DNA from: Streptomyces sp. SN-593
GTDB taxonomy: Bacteria; Actinomycetota; Actinomycetes; Streptomycetales; Streptomycetaceae
Direction of reading: 5' to 3'
Assembly (NCBI RefSeq): GCF_016756395.1
Contig: NZ_AP018365.1
Location: forward strand, 3,385,001 to 3,449,000
DNA: 64,000 nt
Part shown: one piece after another, positions 11,861 through 19,337 of the stretch
Layout of the letters: each line of letters starts with the position of its first letter
Position numbering within the stretch: position 1 is the stretch's first letter
Program-made: the position numbers and the translations under genes
The notes under the pieces: model-generated
What the model saw: the letters and a program-made list of their open reading frames with translations, nothing else
Told to the model about the DNA's origin: nothing
The model's database searches: none

Positions 11861-12901
11861 TCAGTGCCGTCCGCGGCGCGGGCGCAGCAGTCGGCGCAGG
11901 AGGTACCCGGCGCCCGCGATGCCGGCGAGCACCAGGAACCCGACCGTCTTGCCGCCTGAGTTGTCGGAGGTGCTGGTGCCTCCGTCGGGGGTGGCGTGCG
12001 CCGACGAGCCGGTGTCGGCGGTCCCGGTCGGCGTGTGCGGGGTGGAGCCGGCGGCCGCGGCCGCGTCGGCGGGCAGTTCGTCGCCGCTGAGCGTGGCCTT
12101 CCACACCGTGCTGTCCTTGCCCTCGCTCCCGTACAGCAGCGAGCGGCCGTCGCGGGTGAAGGTGACGGACTCGCCCTGCGGCTGGAGGGGGACGGTGAGG
12201 GAGCCGATCGCGTGGGGACGGTCGTCGGCCCAGCGGTACTCGGTGGACCACAGGTACCCGCGCAGCACCAGGCGGCTGCCGTCCGGGGAGAAGGCGCCGT
12301 CGGTGACCCAGGGCACGTCGCCGATCCGGTGGAAGACGTTCACGCCGCTGGTGCTCAGCGTGGCCGGGCCCTCGTAGAGGTGGCCGCCCTTCTGGTTCTT
12401 GCTGGCGATGTAGACGCGCCCGGTCGTGGGCTGCACCATCAGTGCCTCGGCGTCCCGGGGCCCGTCCTCGTACCGGACGGTGTAGCGGGTGACGTCGACG
12501 GTCCGGCTGGTCAGGTCGCGGGGCTCGGGGAAGCGGTAGATCCACACCTCGGGCCAGGAGTTGAGGTTGTCGCCGGTGTCCGCGAGGTAGAGGTCGCCGT
12601 CCGGGCCCATCGAGATCGCCTCCATGTCGCGGGCCTGGACCCCGCGCAGGGTGAAGGTGGCGAGGGTCTTCCCGGTGGACCCGTCGACCGCGTAGACGTA
12701 GGGGCCGTCACCGCTGTCGTTGTGCGTCCAGTACACCCCCGGGTGCAGTCGGCTGGCGGCCAGGCCGCTGGACTCGGTGATCCGCGGGTCGCTGATCCGG
12801 AAGGCCGCGGTGGGGCCGCTGTCGGCGCTCGCGGGCACGGTCCAGGCCACGCCCAGGGCGAGGACGGCGCCGGCGGCGGCAGCCGCGAGGTACGTACGCA
12901 T
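11861..12901 (-). CDS. Secreted, membrane-anchored beta-propeller-like protein of unknown function
   Basis: The 346-residue protein starts with a signal peptide (MRTYLAAAAAGAVLALGVAW to about residue 27). The central part (about 30-275) contains repeated strand patterns such as GVYWTHNDSGDGPYVYAVD, GDLYLADTGDNLNSWPEVW and GAFSPDGSRLVLRGY, which look like blades of a beta-propeller. The mature part ends in a Thr/Ser-rich stalk (about 280-312), one hydrophobic segment GFLVLAGIAGAGYLL and an Arg-rich tail, so it is displayed outside and anchored at the C-terminus. There is no LPXTG motif. A longer frame exists to 13123, but the signal peptide fixes ATG at 12901. No catalytic residues are recognisable. 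Confidence 0.72.
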   Translation of the reverse strand: MRTYLAAAAAGAVLALGVAWTVPASADSGPTAAFRISDPRITESSGLAASRLHPGVYWTHNDSGDGPYVYAVDGSTGKTLATFTLRGVQARDMEAISMGPDGDLYLADTGDNLNSWPEVWIYRFPEPRDLTSRTVDVTRYTVRYEDGPRDAEALMVQPTTGRVYIASKNQKGGHLYEGPATLSTSGVNVFHRIGDVPWVTDGAFSPDGSRLVLRGYLWSTEYRWADDRPHAIGSLTVPLQPQGESVTFTRDGRSLLYGSEGKDSTVWKATLSGDELPADAAAAAGSTPHTPTGTADTGSSAHATPDGGTSTSDNSGGKTVGFLVLAGIAGAGYLLRRLLRPRRGRH

Positions 12902-12951
12902 GGCCCAAGCGTGCCATCCGGCCCGGGACGGCCCGGCATCCGAGTGCCGCT

Positions 12952-12982
12952 CTTGATTCGAGCGCACTCCAAGAGCTTGTCT
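12952..12982 (+). promoter_or_regulatory. Promoter with dyad operator ahead of the aldo/keto reductase
   Basis: TTGATT (12953-12958) and TTGTCT (12977-12982) are 18 bp apart (19 if the -35 is read as CTTGAT), and the spacer holds an imperfect dyad TTCGAGCG/CACTCCAAG. The -10 box ends seven bases before the ATG, implying a leaderless mRNA. The layout resembles MerR-type activator promoters; no regulator gene is adjacent. Confidence 0.45.
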
Positions 12983-12989
12983 TGAGGCC

Positions 12990-13985
12990 ATGGAGTACAC
13001 ACAGCTCGGACGTTCCGGCCTCAAGGTCAGCCGCCTGGTCCTCGGCACCATGAACTTCGGACCGCAGACCGACGAGGCGGACAGCCACGCCATCATGGAC
13101 TCGGCCCTCGCCGCCGGGATCAACTACTTCGACACGGCCAACGTCTACGGGTGGGGCGCGAACAAGGGCCGCACCGAGGAGATCATCGGTAGCTGGTTCG
13201 CACAGGGCGGCGGCCGCCGGGACAAGGTGGTGCTGGCCACCAAGGTCTACGCGAACATGGCGGCCGAGGACGCGGACTGGCCCAACTACGACCGGCTGTC
13301 CGCGCTGAACATCCGCCGCGCGGTCGAGGCCAGCCTCAAGCGACTGGGCACCGACCACATCGACGTCTACCAGTTCCACCACGTGGACCGCGCGACACCG
13401 TGGGAGGAGATCTGGCAGGCGATCGACGTCCTCGTCCAGCAGGGCAAGATCCTCTACGCCGGATCGAGCAACTTCGCCGGCTGGCACATCGCCCAGGCCA
13501 ACGAGGCGGCCGCCAGGCGCGGCGCACTCGGCCTGGTCAGCGAGCAGTGCCTGTACAACCTGGCGCAGCGGGACGCGGAGATGGAGGTCATCCCCTCGGC
13601 CCAGCACTACGGCCTCGGCGTGATCCCGTGGTCGCCGCTGCACGGCGGCCTGCTCGGCGGGGCGCTGCGCAAGCAGCGCGAGGGCGGCGGGGCGCGCTCC
13701 ACCTCGGGCCGCAGCGCGGACGCCCTGAAGTCCCCGCAGCAGCGGGACCAGATCCAGGCGTACGAGGACCTGTGCGACAAGCACGGCGTCGACCCGGGTG
13801 ACGTGGGTCTGGCGTGGCTGCTGACCCGGCCGGGCGTGACGGGGCCGATCGTCGGCCCGCGGGTGCAGGCGCAGCTCGACTCGGCGCTGCGGGCGGTGGA
13901 GTTGAAGCTGTCGCAGGAGTTCCTGGACTCCCTGGACGAGGTCTTCCCGGGTCCCGGACCGTCCCCGGAGTCCTTCGCCTGGTAG
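12990..13985 (+). CDS. Aldo/keto reductase
   Basis: The 331-residue protein is a full-length NADPH-dependent aldo/keto reductase. The start MEYTQLGRSGLKVSRLVLG and GTMNFG are typical of the family. The catalytic tetrad is visible as Asp in INYFDTANVYG (about 44-54), the Tyr of the same segment, Lys in VLATKVYANM (about 83-92) and His in VYQFHHVDR (about 122-130). SSNFAGWHI and the late IVGPR motif bind the cofactor. It is a YajO/Tas-like or voltage-gated K-channel beta-subunit-like AKR; the substrate is unknown. ATG at 12990 has only a weak GAGG in front and probably sits on a leaderless transcript. Confidence 0.92.
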   Translation: MEYTQLGRSGLKVSRLVLGTMNFGPQTDEADSHAIMDSALAAGINYFDTANVYGWGANKGRTEEIIGSWFAQGGGRRDKVVLATKVYANMAAEDADWPNYDRLSALNIRRAVEASLKRLGTDHIDVYQFHHVDRATPWEEIWQAIDVLVQQGKILYAGSSNFAGWHIAQANEAAARRGALGLVSEQCLYNLAQRDAEMEVIPSAQHYGLGVIPWSPLHGGLLGGALRKQREGGGARSTSGRSADALKSPQQRDQIQAYEDLCDKHGVDPGDVGLAWLLTRPGVTGPIVGPRVQAQLDSALRAVELKLSQEFLDSLDEVFPGPGPSPESFAW

Positions 13986-14059
13986 TGGCGGTGAGGGCGC
14001 GTCCCTGCGGGCGGGGCTCGCGGAGGCGCCGCGTCAGCGGTGTGCGTGGGTCGCCGCGG

Positions 14060-14146
14060 TCAGCGGACCGCGGCGGCCACGACCACCACCGCCAGCATCA
14101 GGACGAAGGCGGCGGTCATCACGCGGGTACGGGTCTTGGGGTCCAC
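14060..14146 (-). CDS. 28-residue single-span membrane micro-protein
   Basis: GTG at 14146 opens a 28-codon frame reading MDPKTRTR, then a continuous hydrophobic helix (about 9-27, rich in Val, Ala, Met and Leu) and a terminal Arg. The stop is TGA at 14060-14062. TAACCT (complement of 14153-14158) lies six bases before the GTG, the same leaderless layout as other genes here. The positive N-terminus followed by one helix suggests a small inner-membrane protein. I recall similar tiny frames in other Streptomyces, but the function is unknown. It lies just after the thpR gene, separated by 9 bp. Confidence 0.5.
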   Translation of the reverse strand: MDPKTRTRVMTAAFVLMLAVVVVAAAVR

Positions 14147-14152
14147 GCGTCG

Positions 14153-14158
14153 AGGTTA
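14153..14158 (-). promoter_or_regulatory. Leaderless -10 box of the 28-residue gene
   Basis: TAACCT on the minus strand, six bases before GTG. It overlaps the last codons of thpR. Confidence 0.4.
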
Positions 14159-14767
14159 GCCGTCCGCGGCGGGCGGTCCGCCGCCCGGTCCCGCAGTACG
14201 GCCGAGGGGCCAGGCCGCCACGGTGTCGTACCGGGGCCGCTCGCCGGGCACGCCCGAACGCGGCAGGGTGCTGGCGACAAGGCTGAGGGTGCCCGCGGTC
14301 CACTGCGAGCCGCGGAAGGCCGCCAGGGCGTCCGCGAAGGGCGCCAGCGGCACCTGGGAGGAGCGCGCGGCCCGGGCGAGCGTCAGATGGGCGCGGAAGG
14401 CGTGTTCGGTGCCGTCGTGGGCCGCTCCGGCGCGGCGCCCGGCGGCCCGTACCGACCCGGCGAGTCGGGTGAGCGCCGCCAGGTCGCCTTCGACGCCGGT
14501 CCACAGCGTGCCGCCGCCGAAGTGGCCGCCCCCGGCCAGCCGCAGGGTGAGGGGCGCGTGGCGGCGCGCGGCGCGCGCGAGTCGCTCGTGGAGTTCGGGG
14601 CGCACACCGTCGGGCACCTCGCCGAGGAACGCGAGGGTGAGGTGCCAGCCGTCGGTGGCGGTCCACCGCAGGTCATCGGCGCCCGGCAGGCGCCGCAGGG
14701 GCGCGACCGCCGCGGCGACCTCGGTCACCGCGGCAGCGGGCGGCAGGACCGCCGCGAAGAGCCTCAC
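14156..14767 (-). CDS. thpR: RNA 2',3'-cyclic phosphodiesterase (2'-5' RNA ligase family)
   Basis: The 203-residue protein belongs to the 2H phosphoesterase superfamily. Both HxTx motifs are present: HLTLAFLGEVP (about 42-52) and HLTLARAAR (about 128-136), giving the two catalytic histidines. Family members open 2',3'-cyclic phosphate ends of RNA in the cytoplasm. MRLFAAVLPP at the N-terminus is the typical ThpR opening. The gene starts inside the end of the MFS gene (4-bp ATGA overlap at 14764-14767), so the two are translationally coupled, a frequent pairing with no obvious functional reason. The last 25 residues are Gly/Pro-rich. Confidence 0.92.
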   Translation of the reverse strand: MRLFAAVLPPAAAVTEVAAAVAPLRRLPGADDLRWTATDGWHLTLAFLGEVPDGVRPELHERLARAARRHAPLTLRLAGGGHFGGGTLWTGVEGDLAALTRLAGSVRAAGRRAGAAHDGTEHAFRAHLTLARAARSSQVPLAPFADALAAFRGSQWTAGTLSLVASTLPRSGVPGERPRYDTVAAWPLGRTAGPGGGPPAADG

Positions 14768-16344
14768 GCCGCGGAGGTCAGCCGGTCACCGGACGGATTC
14801 GGGTCGCCGACCGGCGCGTTCTGGTCGGGCGCCGCCTGCTCCCGGGCGGTTCCGCGGCCGGACGCCGCACCCTGGTCGGGCCTGCCACGCTGGTCGAGGG
14901 CCGACCGGCCGGGGCCGGGCTGGTCGGAGCCGTCCGGACGCGGGGTGTCCTGCACCGGGGCGCTGCCGGCACCGGCGGCAGGGCCGTCGCCGGCCATGTC
15001 CGCCGCCGGCTCCCCCGGCCGCGGGTCGCGGGGCACGAGGGCGATCAGCGGGCGGCTCCTGTCGCGGCCGCCCCGCAGATCCACCCGCAGCCGCAGGCCG
15101 CCGGCCCGGGCGAGCACCAGCCCGACACCGGCCGCGCCGGCGGCGGAGACCAGGCCGCCGGAAAGGAAGCCGACCCTGGCGCCGAAGGTGTCGGTGACCC
15201 AGCCCATGACCGGGCCGCCCACCGGGGTGCCGCCGACGAAGACCATCATGTACAGGCTCATCACGCGGCCGCGCATGACCGGGTCGGTGGCGAGCTGGAC
15301 GCTGGCGTTCGCGGTGGTGTTGAAGGTCAGGCCGAACACGCCGATCGGCACCAGCAGGACGGCGAAGACCCAGAAGGTGGGGGCGAGCGAGGCCAGGACC
15401 TCCAGGAGGCCGAAGACCAGGGCCGCGGCGACCAGCATCCGCAGCCGGGTGCGGGTGCGGCGCGCGGCGAGCAGGGCGCCGATCAGGGAGCCGGCGGCCA
15501 TCAGGGTGTTGAACAGGCCGTAGGTGCCGGCGCCGGCGTCGAAGACCTTGTTGGCGAAGGCGGACAGCCAGATCGGGAAGTTGAAGCCGAAGGTGCCGAT
15601 GAAGCCGACCAGCACGATCGGCCAGATCAGCTCCGGCTTGCCCGCGACGTACCGCAGGCCCTCGCGGAGCTGCCCCTTGCCTCGCGGGGCGCGTTCGATC
15701 TTGTGCAGCTCGGAGGTGCGCATCAGCAGCAGGCCGGTGAGCGGCGCGATGAACGACACGCCGTTGATGAGGAAGGCCCAGCCGCTGCCCACGGCGGTGA
15801 TCAGCACACCGGCGACGGCGGGGCCGACGAGGCGGGCGGCCTGGAAGTTCGCGGCGTTCAGCGAGACGGCGTTGCGGACCACGTCGGGGCCGACCATCTC
15901 CACCACGAAGGTCTGCCGGGTGGGGTTGTCGACGACGGTGACCACGCCGAGCAGGAAGGCGATGGCGTACACGTGCCAGACCTGGACGACCCCGGACAGG
16001 GTGAGCGCGGCGAGCGCCAAGCCGAGCACGCCGAGCGCGAGCTGGGTGCACAGCAGGATCTTGCGCTTGGGGTAGCGGTCGGCGATGACGCCGCCGTACA
16101 GGCCGAACAGGAGCATCGGCAGGAACTGGAGCGCGGTGGTGATGCCCACGGCGAAGGACGAGCCGGTGATGCTCAGCACCAGCCAGTCCTGGGCGATCCG
16201 GGACATCCAGGTGCCGGTGTTGGAGATCACGGCACCGGTCGCGAACAGCCGGTAGTTGCGGATCTTGAGAGAGCTGAAGGTGCCCGTCTTCGCGGCGGGA
16301 CGGTCAGGTTCGGTTGCGGTGTCTGGTCCGGCTGCCGAACTCAA
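14764..16344 (-). CDS. MFS transporter (DHA3/enterobactin-exporter-like), TTG start
   Basis: The 526-residue protein has 12 predicted membrane spans (about 30-420) and a long soluble Pro/Asp/Gly-rich tail (about 425-526). Early motifs are IRNYRLFATGAVISNTGTWM and the motif A-like GGVIADRYPKRK (about 84-95), typical of the DHA3/EntS-like exporter group. VDNPTRQTFVVEMVGP (about 135-150) and RLVGPAVAGVL are also typical of that group. The frame opens with TTG at 16344; no ATG or GTG occurs before the first span, so TTG is the only sensible start. The MarR gene lies 102 bp upstream on the same strand and probably controls it. Confidence 0.88.
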   Translation of the reverse strand: MSSAAGPDTATEPDRPAAKTGTFSSLKIRNYRLFATGAVISNTGTWMSRIAQDWLVLSITGSSFAVGITTALQFLPMLLFGLYGGVIADRYPKRKILLCTQLALGVLGLALAALTLSGVVQVWHVYAIAFLLGVVTVVDNPTRQTFVVEMVGPDVVRNAVSLNAANFQAARLVGPAVAGVLITAVGSGWAFLINGVSFIAPLTGLLLMRTSELHKIERAPRGKGQLREGLRYVAGKPELIWPIVLVGFIGTFGFNFPIWLSAFANKVFDAGAGTYGLFNTLMAAGSLIGALLAARRTRTRLRMLVAAALVFGLLEVLASLAPTFWVFAVLLVPIGVFGLTFNTTANASVQLATDPVMRGRVMSLYMMVFVGGTPVGGPVMGWVTDTFGARVGFLSGGLVSAAGAAGVGLVLARAGGLRLRVDLRGGRDRSRPLIALVPRDPRPGEPAADMAGDGPAAGAGSAPVQDTPRPDGSDQPGPGRSALDQRGRPDQGAASGRGTAREQAAPDQNAPVGDPNPSGDRLTSAA

Positions 16345-16446
16345 TCGGTACTCGCCTGCCTTTCGTCTGGTGTCATTCGGACGCGGCGGGCCCGTGGGGG
16401 CTCGCCGCGCGGGTGGTCACGCGCGGCCGGCGCGGTGACCCGGTGT

Positions 16447-16881
16447 TCACAGGTGCGCCAGCTTCTCCAGGACGGGGGCGGCCTGGCGCAGGATCGCCAG
16501 TTCCTCCGCGCTGAGCTTCTCGGCCAGTTCGGCGAGCCAGGCGTTCCGCTTGTCGCGGCTCTCGGCGAGCATCGCCTCGGCCTGCGAGGTGCGGCTCACC
16601 ACCACCTGGCGCCGGTCGTCGGGGTCCGGCTCCCGGCGGACCAGCCCCTTGGCCTCCAGCATCGCCACGATGCGGGTCATCGACGGCGGCTGGACGTGCT
16701 CCCTGCGGGCCAGCTCCCCCGGGGTGGCAGAGCCGCAGCGCGCAAGGGTGCCCAGTACCGACATCTCGGTGGGGCTCAGCGACTCGTCGACGCGCTGGTG
16801 GCGCAACCGGCGCGACAGCCGCATCACGGCGCCACGGAGATCGCTCACCGCGGCACGATCGTCCTCGGACAGTTCAGTCAC
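16447..16881 (-). CDS. MarR-family transcriptional regulator
   Basis: The 144-residue protein has a MarR winged helix: LSPTEMSVLGTLARCGSATP, GELARREHVQPPSMTRIVAMLEAKGLV (recognition helix) and the wing DPDDRRQVVVSRTSQ with the conserved DDRR. Long flanking helices form the dimer. Such proteins repress a neighbouring efflux gene until a phenolic or drug ligand binds; the MFS gene 102 bp downstream is the likely target. GTG at 16881 has no ribosome-binding site and lies seven bases after a TAAACT box. Confidence 0.93.
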   Translation of the reverse strand: MTELSEDDRAAVSDLRGAVMRLSRRLRHQRVDESLSPTEMSVLGTLARCGSATPGELARREHVQPPSMTRIVAMLEAKGLVRREPDPDDRRQVVVSRTSQAEAMLAESRDKRNAWLAELAEKLSAEELAILRQAAPVLEKLAHL

Positions 16882-16888
16882 AGTCGTT

Positions 16889-16912
16889 AGTTTAGCTCAT
16901 TACTTTGGCTAA
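16889..16912 (-). promoter_or_regulatory. Promoter with MarR-type operator
   Basis: On the minus strand TAAACT (complement of 16889-16894) is placed for a leaderless marR transcript. TTAGC (16892-16896) and GCTAA (16908-16912) are inverted arms around it, so a bound dimer would cover the -10 box and repress marR and the pump gene. Confidence 0.5.
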
Positions 16913-17042
16913 GCACACGTACCGAGCGAATGATGCCCGTCACCCCCGGCCCGAACCCCACCCCTCCCACATCTCACCCGTACGGGTGAAATTGCCACCG
17001 AAAGCGACACGTGCGGCCGCGATGTGCGGCGACGGTGGTCGC

Positions 17043-17375
17043 ATGGCATCGAGAGTGCTCAGCCTCCGGATAGACGCGGCGCTGTGGGACCGGATCAATG
17101 CCCATGCCGCCAGACGCGGAATGAGCGCCCAGGACTACGTGGTCCGGACGCTCATGCGGGACGACTTCGACGAACGCTTCAAGACGGCGGTCGAGGCGAC
17201 CGACCGCTTCTACGCCGAGGCGCCCCGGCCCGGCCAGGAGCCGCCCGCCGGATCGGGGCCCGCCGCCCGCGACCCGGCGGCGCGGCGGGCCCACCCGCCA
17301 GCCAAGCCCCCGGCCCACCCCCAGCCCCATCCACAGGGGCGGCCTCAGACCAGGCCGAGCGCGGGCATCAGGTAG
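17043..17375 (+). CDS. Ribbon-helix-helix-like small protein
   Basis: The 110-residue protein has an N-terminal Arc/CopG-like segment: the strand MASRVLSLRIDAALWDRI, then the helices NAHAARRGMSAQDYVVRTLM (about 1-40). A helical FDERFKTAVEATDRFYAE part follows, then a Pro/Ala/His-rich tail from about 62. RHH proteins of this size act as DNA-binding dimers or antitoxins; no toxin gene is next to it. I place the start at the ATG at 17043; an in-frame ATG at 17022 and a further upstream frame from 16905 are less likely. The last 31 bp overlap the 3' end of the converging permease gene. Confidence 0.62.
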   Translation: MASRVLSLRIDAALWDRINAHAARRGMSAQDYVVRTLMRDDFDERFKTAVEATDRFYAEAPRPGQEPPAGSGPAARDPAARRAHPPAKPPAHPQPHPQGRPQTRPSAGIR

Positions 17376-18799
17376 TAGAAGGCGAAGACCGCGGCCACCA
17401 CGTACAGCGCGACGGGCACCTCGCGCCACCGCCCGACCGCCGCGCGCAGCAGGCAGAAGGCGATGAAGCCGATGCCGATGCCGTTGGTGATCGAGTAGGT
17501 GAACGGCATGAGCACCATCGTCAGGAAGGCCGGGACCGCGATGGTGAAGTCGCTCCAGTCGATCTCCCGGATGGAGCCGGACAGGATCAGGAAGCCGACG
17601 GCGACCAGCGCGGGGGTGGCCGCCTGCGCGGGCACCATCTCCGCCAGCGGCGCCAGGAAGAGGGTGAGCACGAACATCAGGCCGGTCACGACGCTGGCCA
17701 GCCCGGTCCTGGCGCCCTCGCCGACGCCCGCGGTCGACTCCACGAAGCAGGTGTTCGCCGAGGAGGAGGTCGCGCCGCCCGCGGCGGTGGCGATGCCGTC
17801 GATCATCAGCACCCGGCTCATCCCGGGCAGGTCGCCCTTCTTGTCGAGCAGCCCGGCCTCGTCGCTGACGCCCAGGATCGTGCCCATGGCGTCGAAGAAG
17901 CAGGACAGCAGCACCGTGAAGACGAACAGGATGCCGGTGAGCACGCCGACCTGGTGGAAGCCGCCGAAGAGGCTGACCTTGCCGACCAGGCCGAAGTCGG
18001 GGGTGGCGACGGGGTTGCCCGGCCACTTGGGGACGGTCAGGCCCCAGCTCCCGGCCGGCACGTCGGCGATCAGGTCGACGACCACCGCGAGCACCGTCAT
18101 CGACACGATCGAGATGAGGATGGCACCGGAGACCTTGCGGATGATCAGCGTCAGCGTCAGCAGGGTGCCGAGCACGAAGATCAGCACCGGCCAGCCGGTG
18201 AGGTGGCCGTCGCCGCCGAGCTGGAGCGGCACCGTGGTGTGGGCGGCGTCCGGGACGCGCGTGACGAACCCGGAGTCGACCAGGCCGATCAGCAGGATGA
18301 ACAGGCCGATGCCGATCGCGATGCCCTTGCGCAGGCCGAGCGGCACCGCGCTCATCACGCGCTCCCGCAGCCCGGTCGCGACCAGCAGCATGATCGCCAG
18401 GCCCGCCAGCACCACCATGCCCATCGCGTCGGCCCAGCTCATCTTGGGCGCGAGCTGGAGGGCGACCACCGTGTTGACGCCGAGGCCGGCGGCGAGCGCG
18501 ACCGGCACATTGCCGACGACCCCCATCAGCAGCGTGGTGAAGGCCGCGGTCACGGCGGTGGCGGTGACGAGCTGGCCGCCCTGGAGGTGGTGGCCGAACT
18601 TGTCCGTGCCGGAGCCGAGGATGATCGGGTTGAGCACGATGATGTACGCCATCGCGAAGAACGTCGCCAGCCCGCCGCGGATCTCCCGGGGGATGGTGGA
18701 GCCGCGCTCGGAGACGCGGAAGTAGCGGTCCAGGCCGGTGGCGGGCGGGTTGCCCAGCGGTGGGCGCGCGTCGACCGGAGCGGGGGCCGTGGGGGACAT
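17345..18799 (-). CDS. NCS2-family purine permease (AzgA-like)
   Basis: The 484-residue integral membrane protein resembles AzgA-type guanine/hypoxanthine permeases. Key motifs are IRGGLATFFAMAYIIVLNP (first span), ALAAGLGVNTVVAL (about 106-119), LSCFFDAMGTILGVSDEAG, and SSSANTCFVESTAGVGEGARTG (about 330-350), the AzgA counterpart of the T-S-x-x-E-S-x-x-G signature. It should import purine bases with protons. I chose ATG at 18799, preceded by TGAGGACC; a frame to 18886 adds an unsupported N-terminus. It is divergent from a DUF2530 gene, a pairing often seen in Streptomyces. Confidence 0.92.
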   Translation of the reverse strand: MSPTAPAPVDARPPLGNPPATGLDRYFRVSERGSTIPREIRGGLATFFAMAYIIVLNPIILGSGTDKFGHHLQGGQLVTATAVTAAFTTLLMGVVGNVPVALAAGLGVNTVVALQLAPKMSWADAMGMVVLAGLAIMLLVATGLRERVMSAVPLGLRKGIAIGIGLFILLIGLVDSGFVTRVPDAAHTTVPLQLGGDGHLTGWPVLIFVLGTLLTLTLIIRKVSGAILISIVSMTVLAVVVDLIADVPAGSWGLTVPKWPGNPVATPDFGLVGKVSLFGGFHQVGVLTGILFVFTVLLSCFFDAMGTILGVSDEAGLLDKKGDLPGMSRVLMIDGIATAAGGATSSSANTCFVESTAGVGEGARTGLASVVTGLMFVLTLFLAPLAEMVPAQAATPALVAVGFLILSGSIREIDWSDFTIAVPAFLTMVLMPFTYSITNGIGIGFIAFCLLRAAVGRWREVPVALYVVAAVFAFYYLMPALGLV

Positions 18800-18970
18800 G
18801 CGGGTCCTCAGGGTGCTCTCATCGCCCCGGACTGGGCGATCGTACGAATGATTTCGGTCAACGAGTGACCGTTTCAGTATGAACAAACAGGAAACCGGAC
18901 GCTATCTCCGCGCGTAGAAGCCCATGGGTACGGGCCGACCCCGCCCACCCGCACCCTCCCCCCGGCCGCA

Positions 18971-18976
18971 TACGAT
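18971..18976 (+). promoter_or_regulatory. Leaderless -10 box of the DUF2530 gene
   Basis: TACGAT stands six bases before ATG 18983. Confidence 0.5.
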
Positions 18977-18982
18977 GACCCC

Positions 18983-19300
18983 ATGAGCAAGGAGCGGACC
19001 CCTCTGCGCGAGGCCCCCGAGCCCCTGGAGGCGAACGACGTCGCGACGATCACGGTGGGTGTGATCGTCTGGTTCGTGCTCTTCTTCGCCCAGCTGCCGT
19101 TCTACGGCTGGTACTCCGACCACGGCCACACCTGGTTCATCTGGACCTGCCTGGCCGGCGGCTCCTGCGGCCTGCTCGGCCTGGTGTACGTACGGGCCCG
19201 GCGCGACGCCATCGCCAGGTCCCGGGCCGACGCCCCCGACCAGGTCCCCGCCGCGCCGAACGGCCCCTCCACCGACCCGGAGAAGCCGCAGAACGGGTGA
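18983..19300 (+). CDS. DUF2530 membrane protein
   Basis: The 105-residue protein matches DUF2530: a short acidic N-terminus (EAPEPLEAND), the first span ATITVGVIVWFVLFFAQLPF (about 21-40), a short loop with WYSDHGHTW, and a second span FIWTCLAGGSCGLLGLVYV (about 52-70) followed by RARRDAIARSRA. The tail is Pro/Asn-rich. Function is unknown. The family is restricted to actinobacteria and is commonly beside purine permeases, as here, which hints at an accessory role but does not prove it. Confidence 0.85.
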   Translation: MSKERTPLREAPEPLEANDVATITVGVIVWFVLFFAQLPFYGWYSDHGHTWFIWTCLAGGSCGLLGLVYVRARRDAIARSRADAPDQVPAAPNGPSTDPEKPQNG

Positions 19301-19325
19301 ACGGGTGAAAGCCGCCCACCGCACG

Positions 19326-19331
19326 TAACGT
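19326..19331 (+). promoter_or_regulatory. Leaderless -10 box of the P-type ATPase gene
   Basis: TAACGT stands six bases before ATG 19338. Confidence 0.5.
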
Positions 19332-19337
19332 CGAGCC

